A program made the translations under genes and the position numbers. A stretch of DNA of 64,000 bases from Pycnococcus provasolii (taxonomy: Eukaryota > Chlorophyta > Pseudoscourfieldiophyceae > Pseudoscourfieldiales > Pycnococcaceae), in contig OW568863.1 in assembly GCA_938743325.2 (NCBI GenBank), positions 496,001-560,000 of the forward strand, read 5' to 3'. Numbering within the stretch: the stretch's first letter is position 1; every line of letters begins with the position of its first letter. Positions 55,397 through 64,000 of the stretch are shown here, in pieces. The notes below the pieces were generated by a model. It was not told the origin of the DNA and ran no database searches. It saw only the letters and a list, made by a program, of their open reading frames with translations.

Positions 55397-56673
55397 GGTT
55401 GTTGTTGACGTCGTGCAAACTAAAAAGGAAGGTTGTTTTTATGTCTTGTAAGCAACCTGCTTCTTCTTTTTATTGGTTTTGATACTATCGTAGTAGTCTG
55501 TGGTCTAGTAAGCTTTGTGTTTGTGCTGTGCTGTGATGTAGTCCTTTACATAATACTATCTATGTACACACGTTCTCTGCCATAATTTGGTAAGGTAAGC
55601 TCGGTTCGAGCTTTCTTCCCCTCCGACTTAGAGGATAGTTTTGTGCGCCTGAGATACTCTGCAAATTCGATGAAAGTTCACGCTGTGTCGCCGCCGGAAT
55701 TCACCAAGCTCGACTGTAAGAACTCGACTACGATAATTACCAGAGTCCAAAGGGAGCTGGTCAGTTGGGCCGTCGCTGGCCAAATCGGTTACCAGGGGTC
55801 CTTGGGTGGTCCGCCCATGATGACCAGTGGTAGACTATCACTCCCATCAACACCCATCAACCCAGGAGTCCCAACGAGGTCCACCCAGAGGGGTGCCAGG
55901 AGATGGTGGGTCCCAGGCAGCCCCTCCATCGACCAGCCCATCATGTGCAACACCTGAACGCCACCCTCCACCAGTCCACCCACCCTCTGGACAAAGTGGG
56001 CAGACCTTCCCAGGAGTGGACAGAGGACACCCGGGTCGGGGTCCCTCGAAGACGAAGAGTGGGGCCCACCCACCCACCCACGAGGCCACGAAGACCTCGG
56101 GATTCCCTCCCAAGTCCCAGACAGCCAGAGCCAGGCGTCGTCCAATCGGGGACAAGCGCCGACTGATGACTGAATCGTGGGTGTTTCTACCTACTTTCTT
56201 GGGGGAAAAACAACCACGGAAATTGTCGGGGCGGCCAGGCGGGCGGCCGGGGGGAACGAGCAGGCACCTTGGCACCTTGCACTGCCCTGCCCAAGTCTCT
56301 CCGACAGGCAACAGGAACAGTCCGTCGCGAGCCTCAGGCCGGAGGGCGTCGAGACCTCTCCCTCCCAGGTGCCAGGGCTCTACCGTACCGTAGTAGACGT
56401 GCGTGTCGGAGAACTTGCTTGTGTCCCGAAGGGGCCGGCCGAAAGCCGAAGGGGCCCCTTGATAAGGGACAGACAAGTTTGCACACACCCTTATTATTAC
56501 CCAGAAGCCGTTCGGTGCGGTGCGGTGCGTTCGGTTCGGTTCGTTCGTGTACACGTAAAAGCGTTAAAGTAGTACTACGATAAATAAACTCCACGGAGGC
56601 TCACTCAGTAAGACTTGTGCGCTGTCTTTGTGTCTTGTTTCAGGGTCTTTTTTCAGGGAAGCCTTAAGGTAAT
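55397..56673. other. Long spacer with CpG-poor segment and pentamer-like repeats
   Basis: About 55780-56050 is CCC/CCAGG-rich and strikingly short of CpG compared with flanking genes. A GGTGC/GGTTC-type repeat run occurs at about 56511-56548. One exact GTAGTACTAC is at 56569-56578. A 235-codon minus-strand frame across this region has no codon bias or family resemblance and was not called. Confidence 0.5.
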
Positions 56674-58503
56674 ATGCCGTCGCGCTCCAAACCTGCGTTC
56701 GGGGACGCTGACGACGCAAACAAAGGTGGTGGTGGTGGTGACGATGAAGCTGATTCTCCGACGAGGCCGACGCGACCCGCGAACCTCGCGCCGCAGGAAC
56801 TTGTCGCAACCGTGCTCGAACCCATAACCGATAAATCCAAGGGAATTGAGCCGGGAAAGCGTGTCAGCATTCAAACGCTCTCGCACTGGAAGCACCCGTG
56901 GCGTACCGCGCCGAGACTTACCAGCCCGCGATCCATCGTCGTGTGCCTGCGCGCGGGAGTTGACCCGTACAACCTCGTCGCTAGGACAGTCGAGGACTTC
57001 CTGGACATTCAGAGCGACCGCGTGGTTGCCAAGAGGCGCCACAACAGGTACTGCGCCAAGCGAGACGCTCTGCTCGAGCGCCTCTTTGAGGAACGCGAGA
57101 AGCTGAACGCAAAGGAGGCGGAGGAGGAGATCATTGGAAACGGGCCAGTCAAGCTGCCCGAAAAGCTCGAGGAGAAGATATCAGCACACAGCAACAGGAG
57201 AGCGAAACGCGGCGGCGGGGGGCCGTCAGGCTCGTTCACGCCCACCGCGGTTGTCGGGCTCGTCGAGCGAACGCTCGCGCGTGACGAGGCTGCCATACAA
57301 CGCGCGAAGAAGCTGGCTGAGCGCGACGTCAAGTTCGTCGAGACTGAGGAGAAATCTTTCGCGGAGAAGATGCAACGGCAGGCGGAGAAGGAGGCGAGGG
57401 AGAAGCAGCTCGCGTTGGACAGGCGCATGGAGCAAAAGAGGCAGCAGGAGATGGAATTCAGGCGCAAGCTGGAGGAGGATCGCAAGGCCGATGAAGCGGA
57501 GAAGGAGAAAATCCGACGCGAGAAGGATGAGGCGGCGAGAGAGTATGCTCGCCGGCAGTCGGAGGCTACAATGCGCGACGCGCGCGGACTGATGGTTGAG
57601 AAGCGCCGCGAGATCGTGGCGAAGCAGAACCTTGAGGCCCAGGCACTTCGCGAGGAGGAGGCTGCGAGGCGAGAGGCGAGGCGTCTGGCTCTGGTGGAAA
57701 AGAAGAAGAGGGCGATTGAGGAGGGCGACATCAAGAAGGCAAGAGAGCTCGACGAGCACCGGAAAAGGCGTGAGGAGGAGCTCGCGCGACGTGCTGATGC
57801 AAAGGCGTCGAAGCTCGCTCGCGTGAAGGAGCTCAAGGATAAGCTACAGAAGCGCGAGGAGGGAAACCTGGCAGAGCGTCAGAAGGCTGCCGATGAGAAA
57901 CGGCGGGAGACGCAGAGGCGCCTGGAGGAGGAGAAGCGCGCGCGAGAGAGGCGTGAGAGGGAGGCGGAGGAACACCGAAAGCAGCGACGTGCTGAAAATG
58001 ATCGAATTGAGGAAGAGCGTGTTCAGCAGCTGAAGGACAGGTTGGCTCGCCAAGCTGCCGTGGAGGCTGCCATGCTGCATGCTGCCGAGCGGCGGCGACG
58101 GGAAAAGCAGATAGAGACTCAGCTGAATGCGGAGGAGCGTCGGGAACGCATCCTTGAAATGGAGCGCGCGCAGGAGTACGAGAAGTTTGTTGCCGCAAAC
58201 CGAATCAAGCAAAGCATGGAGCGTGCACAAACAGTGAGCATTGCGAAGAGGGAGCTTGCTGCTCTTCGCATGAAGGAGTCGAAGCAGCTGACGCAGGAGC
58301 GAGATGAAGCAAAGAGAATGGCGGAAAAGCTTGCCGAGCGTGAGGCAAGGCGCACGCAGGAGAGCCTCGCGAGGCGTCGTCGCGAGCTCGAGGAGTCGAT
58401 CCGCCCTCGAGCTGCGAGCTCGATGTCCATGGCGAACGGCACCAACACGCCTGGCGCGACTCCTCCCAAGCCACCTGCGCGACCGATGTCATCGCTCGCT
58501 TAA
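56674..58503 (+). CDS. Charged coiled-coil protein, CCDC177-like
   Basis: The product is 609 residues from the ATG at 56674. After a low-complexity start, residues about 70-170 hold a globular N-domain (TAPRLTSPRSIVVCLRAGVD, followed by PYNLVARTVEDFLD and the basic DRVVAKRRHNRYCAKRDALL). Residues about 200-590 form one near-continuous Arg/Glu/Lys-rich helix (EEEKRARERREREAEEHRKQ), a single-alpha-helix or trichohyalin-type coiled coil. The N-domain reads like the CCDC177/DUF4659 opening (SPRSLEACxRLGV style). The function of that family is unknown; ciliary association is possible. It converges on the TPR gene 81 bp away. Confidence 0.6.
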   Translation: MPSRSKPAFGDADDANKGGGGGDDEADSPTRPTRPANLAPQELVATVLEPITDKSKGIEPGKRVSIQTLSHWKHPWRTAPRLTSPRSIVVCLRAGVDPYNLVARTVEDFLDIQSDRVVAKRRHNRYCAKRDALLERLFEEREKLNAKEAEEEIIGNGPVKLPEKLEEKISAHSNRRAKRGGGGPSGSFTPTAVVGLVERTLARDEAAIQRAKKLAERDVKFVETEEKSFAEKMQRQAEKEAREKQLALDRRMEQKRQQEMEFRRKLEEDRKADEAEKEKIRREKDEAAREYARRQSEATMRDARGLMVEKRREIVAKQNLEAQALREEEAARREARRLALVEKKKRAIEEGDIKKARELDEHRKRREEELARRADAKASKLARVKELKDKLQKREEGNLAERQKAADEKRRETQRRLEEEKRARERREREAEEHRKQRRAENDRIEEERVQQLKDRLARQAAVEAAMLHAAERRRREKQIETQLNAEERRERILEMERAQEYEKFVAANRIKQSMERAQTVSIAKRELAALRMKESKQLTQERDEAKRMAEKLAEREARRTQESLARRRRELEESIRPRAASSMSMANGTNTPGATPPKPPARPMSSLA

Positions 58504-58584
58504 AGACGGAGGATGAAGAAAAAGATATGCCATAAAAAAAAGAGAATGAAATTGAAAGAAGAACATTCATACATTACAAAGTTT

Positions 58585-59886
58585 CTAAGACTTCCACTTC
58601 GGTGGTGCTGTTGTCGCGTGCGCCGACGGATGTCTGCTGGGTGGTCTGATGCGCGCCGTGTAAGCACGTTCCGTCTCGCTTCTCACAACATAGGATGGGC
58701 TCTTACGCACCGTGGCTGAGCGCGGTCGCTGAGGCGCGGCGGCGTGGTGGGTTGATGAGGCGGGCCTTGCCGACAAAGGGCGCGTCTTCGCGCTCACCGG
58801 CCTTCCGTGTGCACCTCTTGCCGCGAGCCTGCGTTGCTTGAGCATGAAGTCTTTTAGTGCACCCCTCAGCATGCACGTCATCGGGCTTTCCTCGCCAAGC
58901 GTACGCTCCGCAAGAGCGCACGCGTCACCGTAGTCTTCCCGTGCGGCATTTGCCATTCCCATAAACTCGCGCTCCACCGCACGGTTGTAGAGCGCCATGG
59001 CGAGAATGCTCATGCTTGGCTGCTCGTTTTCTTCGCCGCCGGAGGAAGAGGACGCCGACGCAGCTTGCTCTTCGAGCAGCCTAACGGCACACCCCGCGTG
59101 CCGCAGAGCCTCCGAGTGTCTCCCAAGCTGACTCAGCACCGCACAGACGTTGAGGTGCGTTCCCGCGGGGTTCTCCACGGAAGGAGCGCTCGCCTCAATT
59201 TTCAGCGCACGTTCTAGGCAGTGCAGCGCGGCGTGCATCTTGCCCCTTCTCTTGTAGTAGCACCCCATGTTGTTGAGCGTGATGGCCCGAAGTCGTAACC
59301 TTGTGGCTGGCTGTCCTGCGAGCCTTCCGTTGGGCGCGGTCGTGACGTCCGCCTTGCGCAGTAGTTCGAAGGCGTACTCGGGTTCATCAGACTCGACGTG
59401 TCTCATGGCGAGCGTGTTGTAGCACGCGCACAGGTCTGTGCATATGGACGCAATGTCGTCCTCTTCGTTTGTGCTGTTGATGACGGCGACAAGCGCCTGC
59501 TCGAGGTATGTCACCGCAGTTTGCGTGTCCCCATTTTGTTTCGCGGCTGACGCCTGTTCTCTTAAGTTTGTCGTCGATGCGGAGGCGTCCCCTTGTTGTC
59601 GCCTTCGAAGTTGCGGTTCCTCCAAGGAGTGTTCATCTTCAAAGAAGTCGTCGTCGTATTCGTTTTCGTTTTCTGCATATCTTATATACTGCTGCTCCGT
59701 ACCTGTACTGTCCTCCAAGCTACTATCAGGTAAGGACGACGCGAGCTGCAAATATGCGTCGTGCAAGAATCTAGAATCCTTTGACGTGACACCGAACGTC
59801 CTCTCAGCAACTCCTCCTCCTCCTCGACTCTCTAAAGGGAGTCGTGTACCTATACGCGAAGAAGATGAAGACGACATACGATTCAT
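58585..59886 (-). CDS. TPR-repeat protein
   Basis: The product is 433 residues from MNRMSSSSSS (59886; another Met three codons later). The frame is open about 200 codons further upstream, but across repetitive spacer. Residues about 105-330 carry degenerate TPR helices: REQASAAKQNGDTQTAVTYL, TLNNMGCYYKRRGKMHAALH (the clearest repeat) and ILAMALYNRAVEREFMGM. The N-terminus is acidic (NENEYDDDFFEDEHS). The last 80 residues are basic and Ser/Ala/Pro-rich with repeated RPLSARP / RPRSATV motifs, a style often found in microtubule- or axoneme-associated tails. Scaffold function; no partner assignable. Confidence 0.78.
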   Translation of the reverse strand: MNRMSSSSSSRIGTRLPLESRGGGGVAERTFGVTSKDSRFLHDAYLQLASSLPDSSLEDSTGTEQQYIRYAENENEYDDDFFEDEHSLEEPQLRRRQQGDASASTTNLREQASAAKQNGDTQTAVTYLEQALVAVINSTNEEDDIASICTDLCACYNTLAMRHVESDEPEYAFELLRKADVTTAPNGRLAGQPATRLRLRAITLNNMGCYYKRRGKMHAALHCLERALKIEASAPSVENPAGTHLNVCAVLSQLGRHSEALRHAGCAVRLLEEQAASASSSSGGEENEQPSMSILAMALYNRAVEREFMGMANAAREDYGDACALAERTLGEESPMTCMLRGALKDFMLKQRRLAARGAHGRPVSAKTRPLSARPASSTHHAAAPQRPRSATVRKSPSYVVRSETERAYTARIRPPSRHPSAHATTAPPKWKS

Positions 59887-60071
59887 AGGAAAATATGAAA
59901 AATTATGTGAAAATATAAAATTAATTTGGAAAATTTTCCGATTCTTGTTTTTTTGTTTTGAGGAAGGAGGAGCGGCCGGCCGCGTGGTTCCTTCCCACAG
60001 GCCACCGGCCACAGGCTGACAGGCCACAGGGGGGAGACGTTTCCCAAGGCATTCCTCCTCCTTTGCAAGCC

Positions 60072-60123
60072 TGCAAGGGCTCGTTGCAAGGGCTCCTTGC
60101 AAGGGCTCGTTGCAAGGGCTCGT
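60072..60123. repeat. 13-bp tandem repeat, four units
   Basis: Four copies of TGCAAGGGCTC(G/C)T in exact tandem. Confidence 0.95.
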
Positions 60124-61530
60124 TGTACCACGGTATGTAAAGGTAGCGCCTTGGTGAATGAAGTTGGTCAAGAACGTGTTACATACGTGAACTGGTGAAT
60201 GAAGTTGTGTGGGCAACTCTTCAATGAACTCTTCCTTCAACTCTCGTGGTGCTTGAGAAGTGGGGGAAGAAGTTGGTGAGGAGGAGAGAGAGCACACGTT
60301 GAGAGAGCACACGTTAAGAGCACTGGGTGACTTTCTCTGGAGAGAAATCTGCTGTCTACACTCTACAGTAGTGTCTGCACGGTCACGGTCACGGTTACGT
60401 TGGACGACCATGATGGTGGTCAACGTGGCCGATATCACGTTTGTTTTTTTCAAAAAGGAAGCAGCTGGCTTGGACTTGCACACGTGCCTTGCACTACCCT
60501 TAGGCTTCCTACCCTAAAAGCTTTACAGTACATACACCTTTACGGCTTGACGGGTATGGCACCTCCTTTCCCTCCCATGCTGCCATGGCCGCTCTTTCTT
60601 GCCCGGTGGATGGTCAAGAAAAACTTATAAAAAGGTTACAGTACGTACGCTTTTTTACTGTACGTCGGTCAAGGAAGGAGGTCGGCCAAGGTGAAACGAA
60701 TCAACTTTACCAAAAATACAACTATAGCTTCGTGATGGTGAGCTGATGCCACGTAGGGCCGGAGGCAGGTATGTATGTGTTGCCGCCGTCATTCGACCTT
60801 ACTTGTAGAAAGTATGCGGTATTGGCAGCGAAAGTGACTATGCGATAGAAGTGCATAGTGCAGTGAAGTGCAGTTCCACCAGCTGTTGTGGTGCAAACCC
60901 CTAACTGGCCCTTGTGGACAATGGGGTTTCATACATGTGAGACGTGTGTATGTCGGTTGGGCCCAGGTTCCATAAAGAACTCCACAACTCTTAGTAAGCA
61001 CGAACGTCAAAAACGAGTGACGACGTGAAAATAAACCAAAAGTGTAGAAAGAAGTTACAGTGGGGGAAAAAGGGAAGGGCGAGCCTCGTGAGGCTCGAGT
61101 CCCAAGGGGACCAACAGGTCGAGGAATTCCTGGACCTAATTGGTCTGCCGACCAAATAAGTCCATGAATTCAATCCTCCGACTACTGACAGATGCCACTC
61201 TGTAATATCTGTCAAACCACCCACCAAACTATTAGACAACCGTCGATCCAGGCGCCAATCCTAGATCTGCTCACAGCCGTCCATCATACTAATTATTCCA
61301 TGTAAACCAGGTACCCATTGTTGAACGGATACATGTCCAACCAAACCCCTAACTGCATGCTGATCCATCGCTCACTTTCTTGCCTTAAAAATAAATCAAT
61401 ATGGCCTTAAATATCCTTGCACAGAGACCTTGCCCAGAGGTCTTGCACAGTCAGTCTGACAGTACTGTACAGGTATCACGTGACGGAAAAAATCATACCA
61501 TCCTAAATGAGACTGACACAGAGAGATGTT

Positions 61531-61590
61531 TGGGTTAGGGTTTCCGATTACCGGGTAGGGTTACCGGCCGCGATTACGATAGGGTTTCCG
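61531..61590 (+). promoter_or_regulatory. TTAGGG/TAGGGTTTCC words upstream of SRA gene
   Basis: GGGTTAGGGTTTCC, GGGTAGGGTTACC and ATAGGGTTTCCG lie in series, about 190 bp before the ATG at 61781. Confidence 0.45.
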
Positions 61591-61780
61591 CCTGCTTCCC
61601 GCCTGATTCCGCACAATTAATACTGTACCGGTGGTACTTACCCGGGTAGTCCCGGGAGACTCTGGTGGTCCTGTGGTGATTCTGATTTCTGGGTGAATAT
61701 TCACCTCGTCATCAGTTCATCACGAGTGTGCGAGCGACTTGCGTGTGCGTCACATCACACACGTACGTGTGCGTTGCTTC

Positions 61781-63319
61781 ATGACCTCTGTTGCGGGAAA
61801 AACGGAGTTGGAGGCGCGACAGGAGGCGGCGAAAAAACTGACGAAGTACGCGAAGGAGCAGGCTCAGAAAGCGTCACAAGACGTGCGCAAGATGTTTTTG
61901 CTAAAATTAGTAGCGTTTCGAGAGAAGTTATCTGCATATATCGAGTCCGAAGCGCAACGCGTGAAAACAGGGGGCGGTCAGCCGCGCCCTGACCTCAAGG
62001 CACTCGCGGCCTGCCGCGCTGACGATAAGGTGGCGGACCGAGTGGGAGAGGTCCCTGGGCTTGTAGTGAACGATGTCTTCATGACTCGCGCGGAGCTCGC
62101 CGTGTGTGGGGCGCACGTCCCCCACATGCGAGGCATTGCGACGCTTGATGGGATTGCGACGTCTGTCGTCGCAAGTGGAGGCTTTGTCGACGACACCGAT
62201 AATATCGATGAGATGTGGTACACGGGAGAAGGTGGGAACGACACTCTCGGCAATCGGAAGCAAGTGAAAGCTCAGAATCTGACTATGTCTGGAAATCTTG
62301 GCTTGAAGCGCGCGGTGGACGAGAAGCGCGCGGTGAGAGTATTCCGGAAGTCGCTGAACCCGGAGTCTGTGATGGGCGAGATATACTCACAAACTGGACA
62401 CTACACCCAAAACATAGCGGTGTACACATACGACGGCTTGTATGAGGCCACGGAGATGAGATGGAAGAATGGGAGGGATGGGTATCCGATAGTCCAATTT
62501 CGGTTGGTGAGGCGAGGTGGGCAAGTGAAGCTGAGAGAGGCGAGTGGAGGAGCGCGTGCCCCCGTCACACCAGCCGTCGATGGCAAGCATCCATTGGCGA
62601 AGGAGGAGCGCGGGCGCACGAACCAAACAGCAAAGCCCACGGCGAAGAGCGCAGGTGCGGGCGCGGGTGCCGGTGCTTCTGCTACATTTGTTGCCACGAC
62701 GAGCGTCGCCCCGGTGTCCGCAAACACGAGGTCCGCTGCGGCTCAAGCTCCGGCATGGACTCCACCTCCATCGCTTCAAGCTTTCTTTGCTTCGACGACA
62801 CCGAGTCGTAAGGTTGAGCGCAATGCGGGGACATCATCAGCTGCCGCTAGTGGTGGCGCTGGCGCTGGCGCTGGAGTAGGCGTCGGAGGAGATGGAGCTC
62901 CGACGCCACCACGGCGAGCATCTGCGCGCAACAGTGGAAAGCGGCACATTAAATACTTCGCGGATGTCGACTCGAGCGATGATGACGAGGAAGAGCGTCG
63001 TGGCGCAGGGCGAAAGAGGTGGCGCGGAACCTCTGACATTCTCGGGCCGTGCACGCCTCCGAAACCTTCGGCACCTCATGCCACCTCGTCCACGCCAAGG
63101 ACCAAGGTGAAGAGCGAGCCCCAGGTTGCGTGCTACGCCTACGCCTCCGACGACGACGATGTGGTGCTTGTCGATCCTCCCAAGCGCGCTCGTGTCGTCG
63201 TGGATTGCACATCCGATGCGGAGGAAGATCACGTCGCTCCGCCTTGCACGCCATCGCATCCACCTAACACGTCGCCACTAATGGCGCCTGCGTGGTCCTC
63301 CAAGGTGCTGGGCTTGTAA
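61781..63319 (+). CDS. SRA/YDG-domain protein (methyl-DNA reader) without SET or RING
   Basis: The product is 512 residues from the first in-frame ATG (MTSVAGKTEL). A Lys/Gln-rich helix leads into the SRA domain (about 83-247). Conserved pieces include GLVVNDVFMTRAELAVCGAH, SVVASGGFVDDTDNIDEMWY, TGEGGNDTLGNRKQVKAQNL, VRVFRKSLNP and VYTYDGLYEAT (the YDG motif). SRA domains flip out 5-methylcytosine (hemi-methylated CG in UHRF1/ORTHRUS, mCHG/mCHH in SUVH). The remaining 260 residues are disordered, with NLS-like GRKRWRG and acidic patches (DSSDDDEEERR, TSDAEEDHV). Neither a SET/pre-SET nor RING/PHD domain is encoded before the TAA, so it is a solo reader, as seen in a few algae and fungi. Confidence 0.92.
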   Translation: MTSVAGKTELEARQEAAKKLTKYAKEQAQKASQDVRKMFLLKLVAFREKLSAYIESEAQRVKTGGGQPRPDLKALAACRADDKVADRVGEVPGLVVNDVFMTRAELAVCGAHVPHMRGIATLDGIATSVVASGGFVDDTDNIDEMWYTGEGGNDTLGNRKQVKAQNLTMSGNLGLKRAVDEKRAVRVFRKSLNPESVMGEIYSQTGHYTQNIAVYTYDGLYEATEMRWKNGRDGYPIVQFRLVRRGGQVKLREASGGARAPVTPAVDGKHPLAKEERGRTNQTAKPTAKSAGAGAGAGASATFVATTSVAPVSANTRSAAAQAPAWTPPPSLQAFFASTTPSRKVERNAGTSSAAASGGAGAGAGVGVGGDGAPTPPRRASARNSGKRHIKYFADVDSSDDDEEERRGAGRKRWRGTSDILGPCTPPKPSAPHATSSTPRTKVKSEPQVACYAYASDDDDVVLVDPPKRARVVVDCTSDAEEDHVAPPCTPSHPPNTSPLMAPAWSSKVLGL

Positions 63320-63717
63320 GGAAGTTCGGTGGTACCAGATTGCATCAAATTTGTTACCACGGTAGAGTGTTGGAATGATACAACCAGTTACCACCAGCCC
63401 ACCATGGCCATTTTTGTCTTCAAGTTGTCCCCCTTTTTCACTCGCCGCCGCCGGGGCGCCACTCTCCGATGGCCGTTCGACTTTCGTCCGCCTACGCATC
63501 ACCTCACGCCACTGACGGCGCATGTTGAATTCAACATTCAACATGATGAATGTTGAATACCAAATAGGTGAATTTCCTTCCTCGCATCGCCGAAGGGTTA
63601 GGGTTAGGGTTAGGGTTGGCCTCTGGGTTGTCCTGTTTTCCGTTTTTGCCAGTTTGGGACGGACATTCCCGCTCATCCCGGGTGATCAGGGGCTCTTGGT
63701 CGATGTCGTCTCCCCTT
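63320..63717. other. Spacer with hairpin and (TTAGGG)n before last gene
   Basis: A nested inverted repeat at 63524-63558 (12-bp stem ATTCAACATTCA, 6-nt loop) is followed at 63595-63617 by nearly four GGGTTA units, ending about 100 bp before the next ATG. Confidence 0.7.
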
Positions 63718-64000
63718 ATGATGTCACCCGGTGTCGTGAAGCTGGTGCAGGCTGCCGCGCGTCGATCTGCACGCCGTGCGCGCGCATTCACCATACAACA
63801 CCCGTTCGTCGCGGCGCAAAATCAAAATAATACCGTTGTCAATGACGAAGAACCTACGTCTTCGTCGATGTCGATGTCGATGTCGTGGGCAACCAAAGAC
63901 AGCATAGTATCTTCGTCTTCGACGTCAGCGCCTTCCTCTATCCTGGCGTATTCTCCGCCAGTCATGATCAACCAACCGTACGTACACTATCGCAGTGGGG
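63718..64000 (+). CDS. 5' part of a probable mitochondrial protein gene (runs off window)
   Basis: An open frame from ATG 63718 reaches the window end (94 codons). The first about 30 residues are Arg/Ala-rich without acids (VVKLVQAAARRSARRARAFT), a classic mitochondrial presequence. A Ser/Asn-rich linker follows (SSSMSMSMSW) and then the sequence becomes ordered near the edge (ILAYSPPVMINQPYVHYRSG). The mature enzyme is not identifiable from this portion. The telomere-like tract 100 bp upstream matches the arrangement at other genes here. Confidence 0.6.
   Translation, partial: MMSPGVVKLVQAAARRSARRARAFTIQHPFVAAQNQNNTVVNDEEPTSSSMSMSMSWATKDSIVSSSSTSAPSSILAYSPPVMINQPYVHYRSG

Larger units (their letters stand above)
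59887..61780. other. 1.9-kb spacer with tandem repeats; SRA gene promoter
   Basis: No gene was seen. It contains four 13-bp tandem units (60072-60123), a CAGGCTGACAGGCCACAGG direct-repeat patch (about 60000-60035), AT-rich TACGTAC/TACAGTAC words (60640-60665) and TTAGGG/TAGGGTTTCC words at 61531-61590. Confidence 0.6.

Noticed and set aside
55847-56554. 235-codon minus-strand frame in the PPase/CCDC177-like spacer
   Set aside because: Composition follows a CCC/GGG-rich, CpG-poor segment; no motif and repetitive content.
60072-60123. CRISPR-like repeat array
   Set aside because: Units are 13 bp with no spacers; simple tandem repeat in a eukaryotic spacer.

Overview
The window is nuclear DNA of a compact-genome photosynthetic eukaryote, most likely a unicellular green alga (prasinophyte or chlorophyte type). 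The evidence: the indole-3-glycerol-phosphate synthase (IGPS) is closest in motif pattern to plastid IGPS of green plants; a TIC20-type protein and a soluble pyrophosphatase with a transit-like leader are present; genes are GC-rich, tightly packed and mostly intronless; and the few introns I could resolve are short GT-AG introns. Species identity is an inference. About 28 protein-coding genes lie on both strands with no operon logic, separated by AT-richer spacers full of microsatellites, palindromic words and short telomere-like (TTAGGG/CCCTAA) tracts.

Layout. 1-8 kb: 3' part of an Sfi1-like centrin-binding repeat protein, a PH-domain/polyproline protein, RPB6 (two exons) and an unrecognised two-exon gene. 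8-16 kb: TFIIA small subunit divergent from SEC31, then a four-BRCT protein. 16-22 kb: a 2069-residue DUF4062-NACHT-WD40 STAND protein with an atypical Walker A. 23-28 kb: IGPS, a four-EF-hand calmodulin/centrin-like protein and NAD kinase. 28-29.3 kb: a decayed tyrosine-recombinase (DIRS-like) retroelement. 30-41.5 kb: SPEF2/CPC1 (central-pair protein), a coiled-coil protein and a NEK-type kinase. 42-48.7 kb: a LamG-GT2 glycosyltransferase, TIC20, a nucleoside hydrolase and a SET/MYND protein. 49-55.4 kb: an MFS transporter, a neurochondrin-like ARM protein, an AHA1-N-domain Hsp90 co-chaperone with an unusual C-terminus, a broken RCC1-like fragment and inorganic pyrophosphatase. 56.6-64 kb: a charged coiled-coil protein, a TPR protein, an SRA/YDG methyl-DNA reader and the 5' end of a probable mitochondrial protein gene.

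Functional themes are housekeeping (transcription, COPII, amino-acid synthesis, NADP supply), plastid functions, and a marked share of cilium or basal-body type genes (SPEF2, Sfi1-like, EF-hand, NEK kinase, possibly the coiled-coil and TPR proteins). The most unusual points are the recurrent telomere-like tracts, which lie only upstream of start codons; the NACHT-WD40 protein whose Walker A lysine is cysteine; three domain fusions or stand-alone architectures (Aha1-N plus LRR-like tail, LamG plus GT2, solo SRA); and two decayed sequences (retroelement, RCC1).
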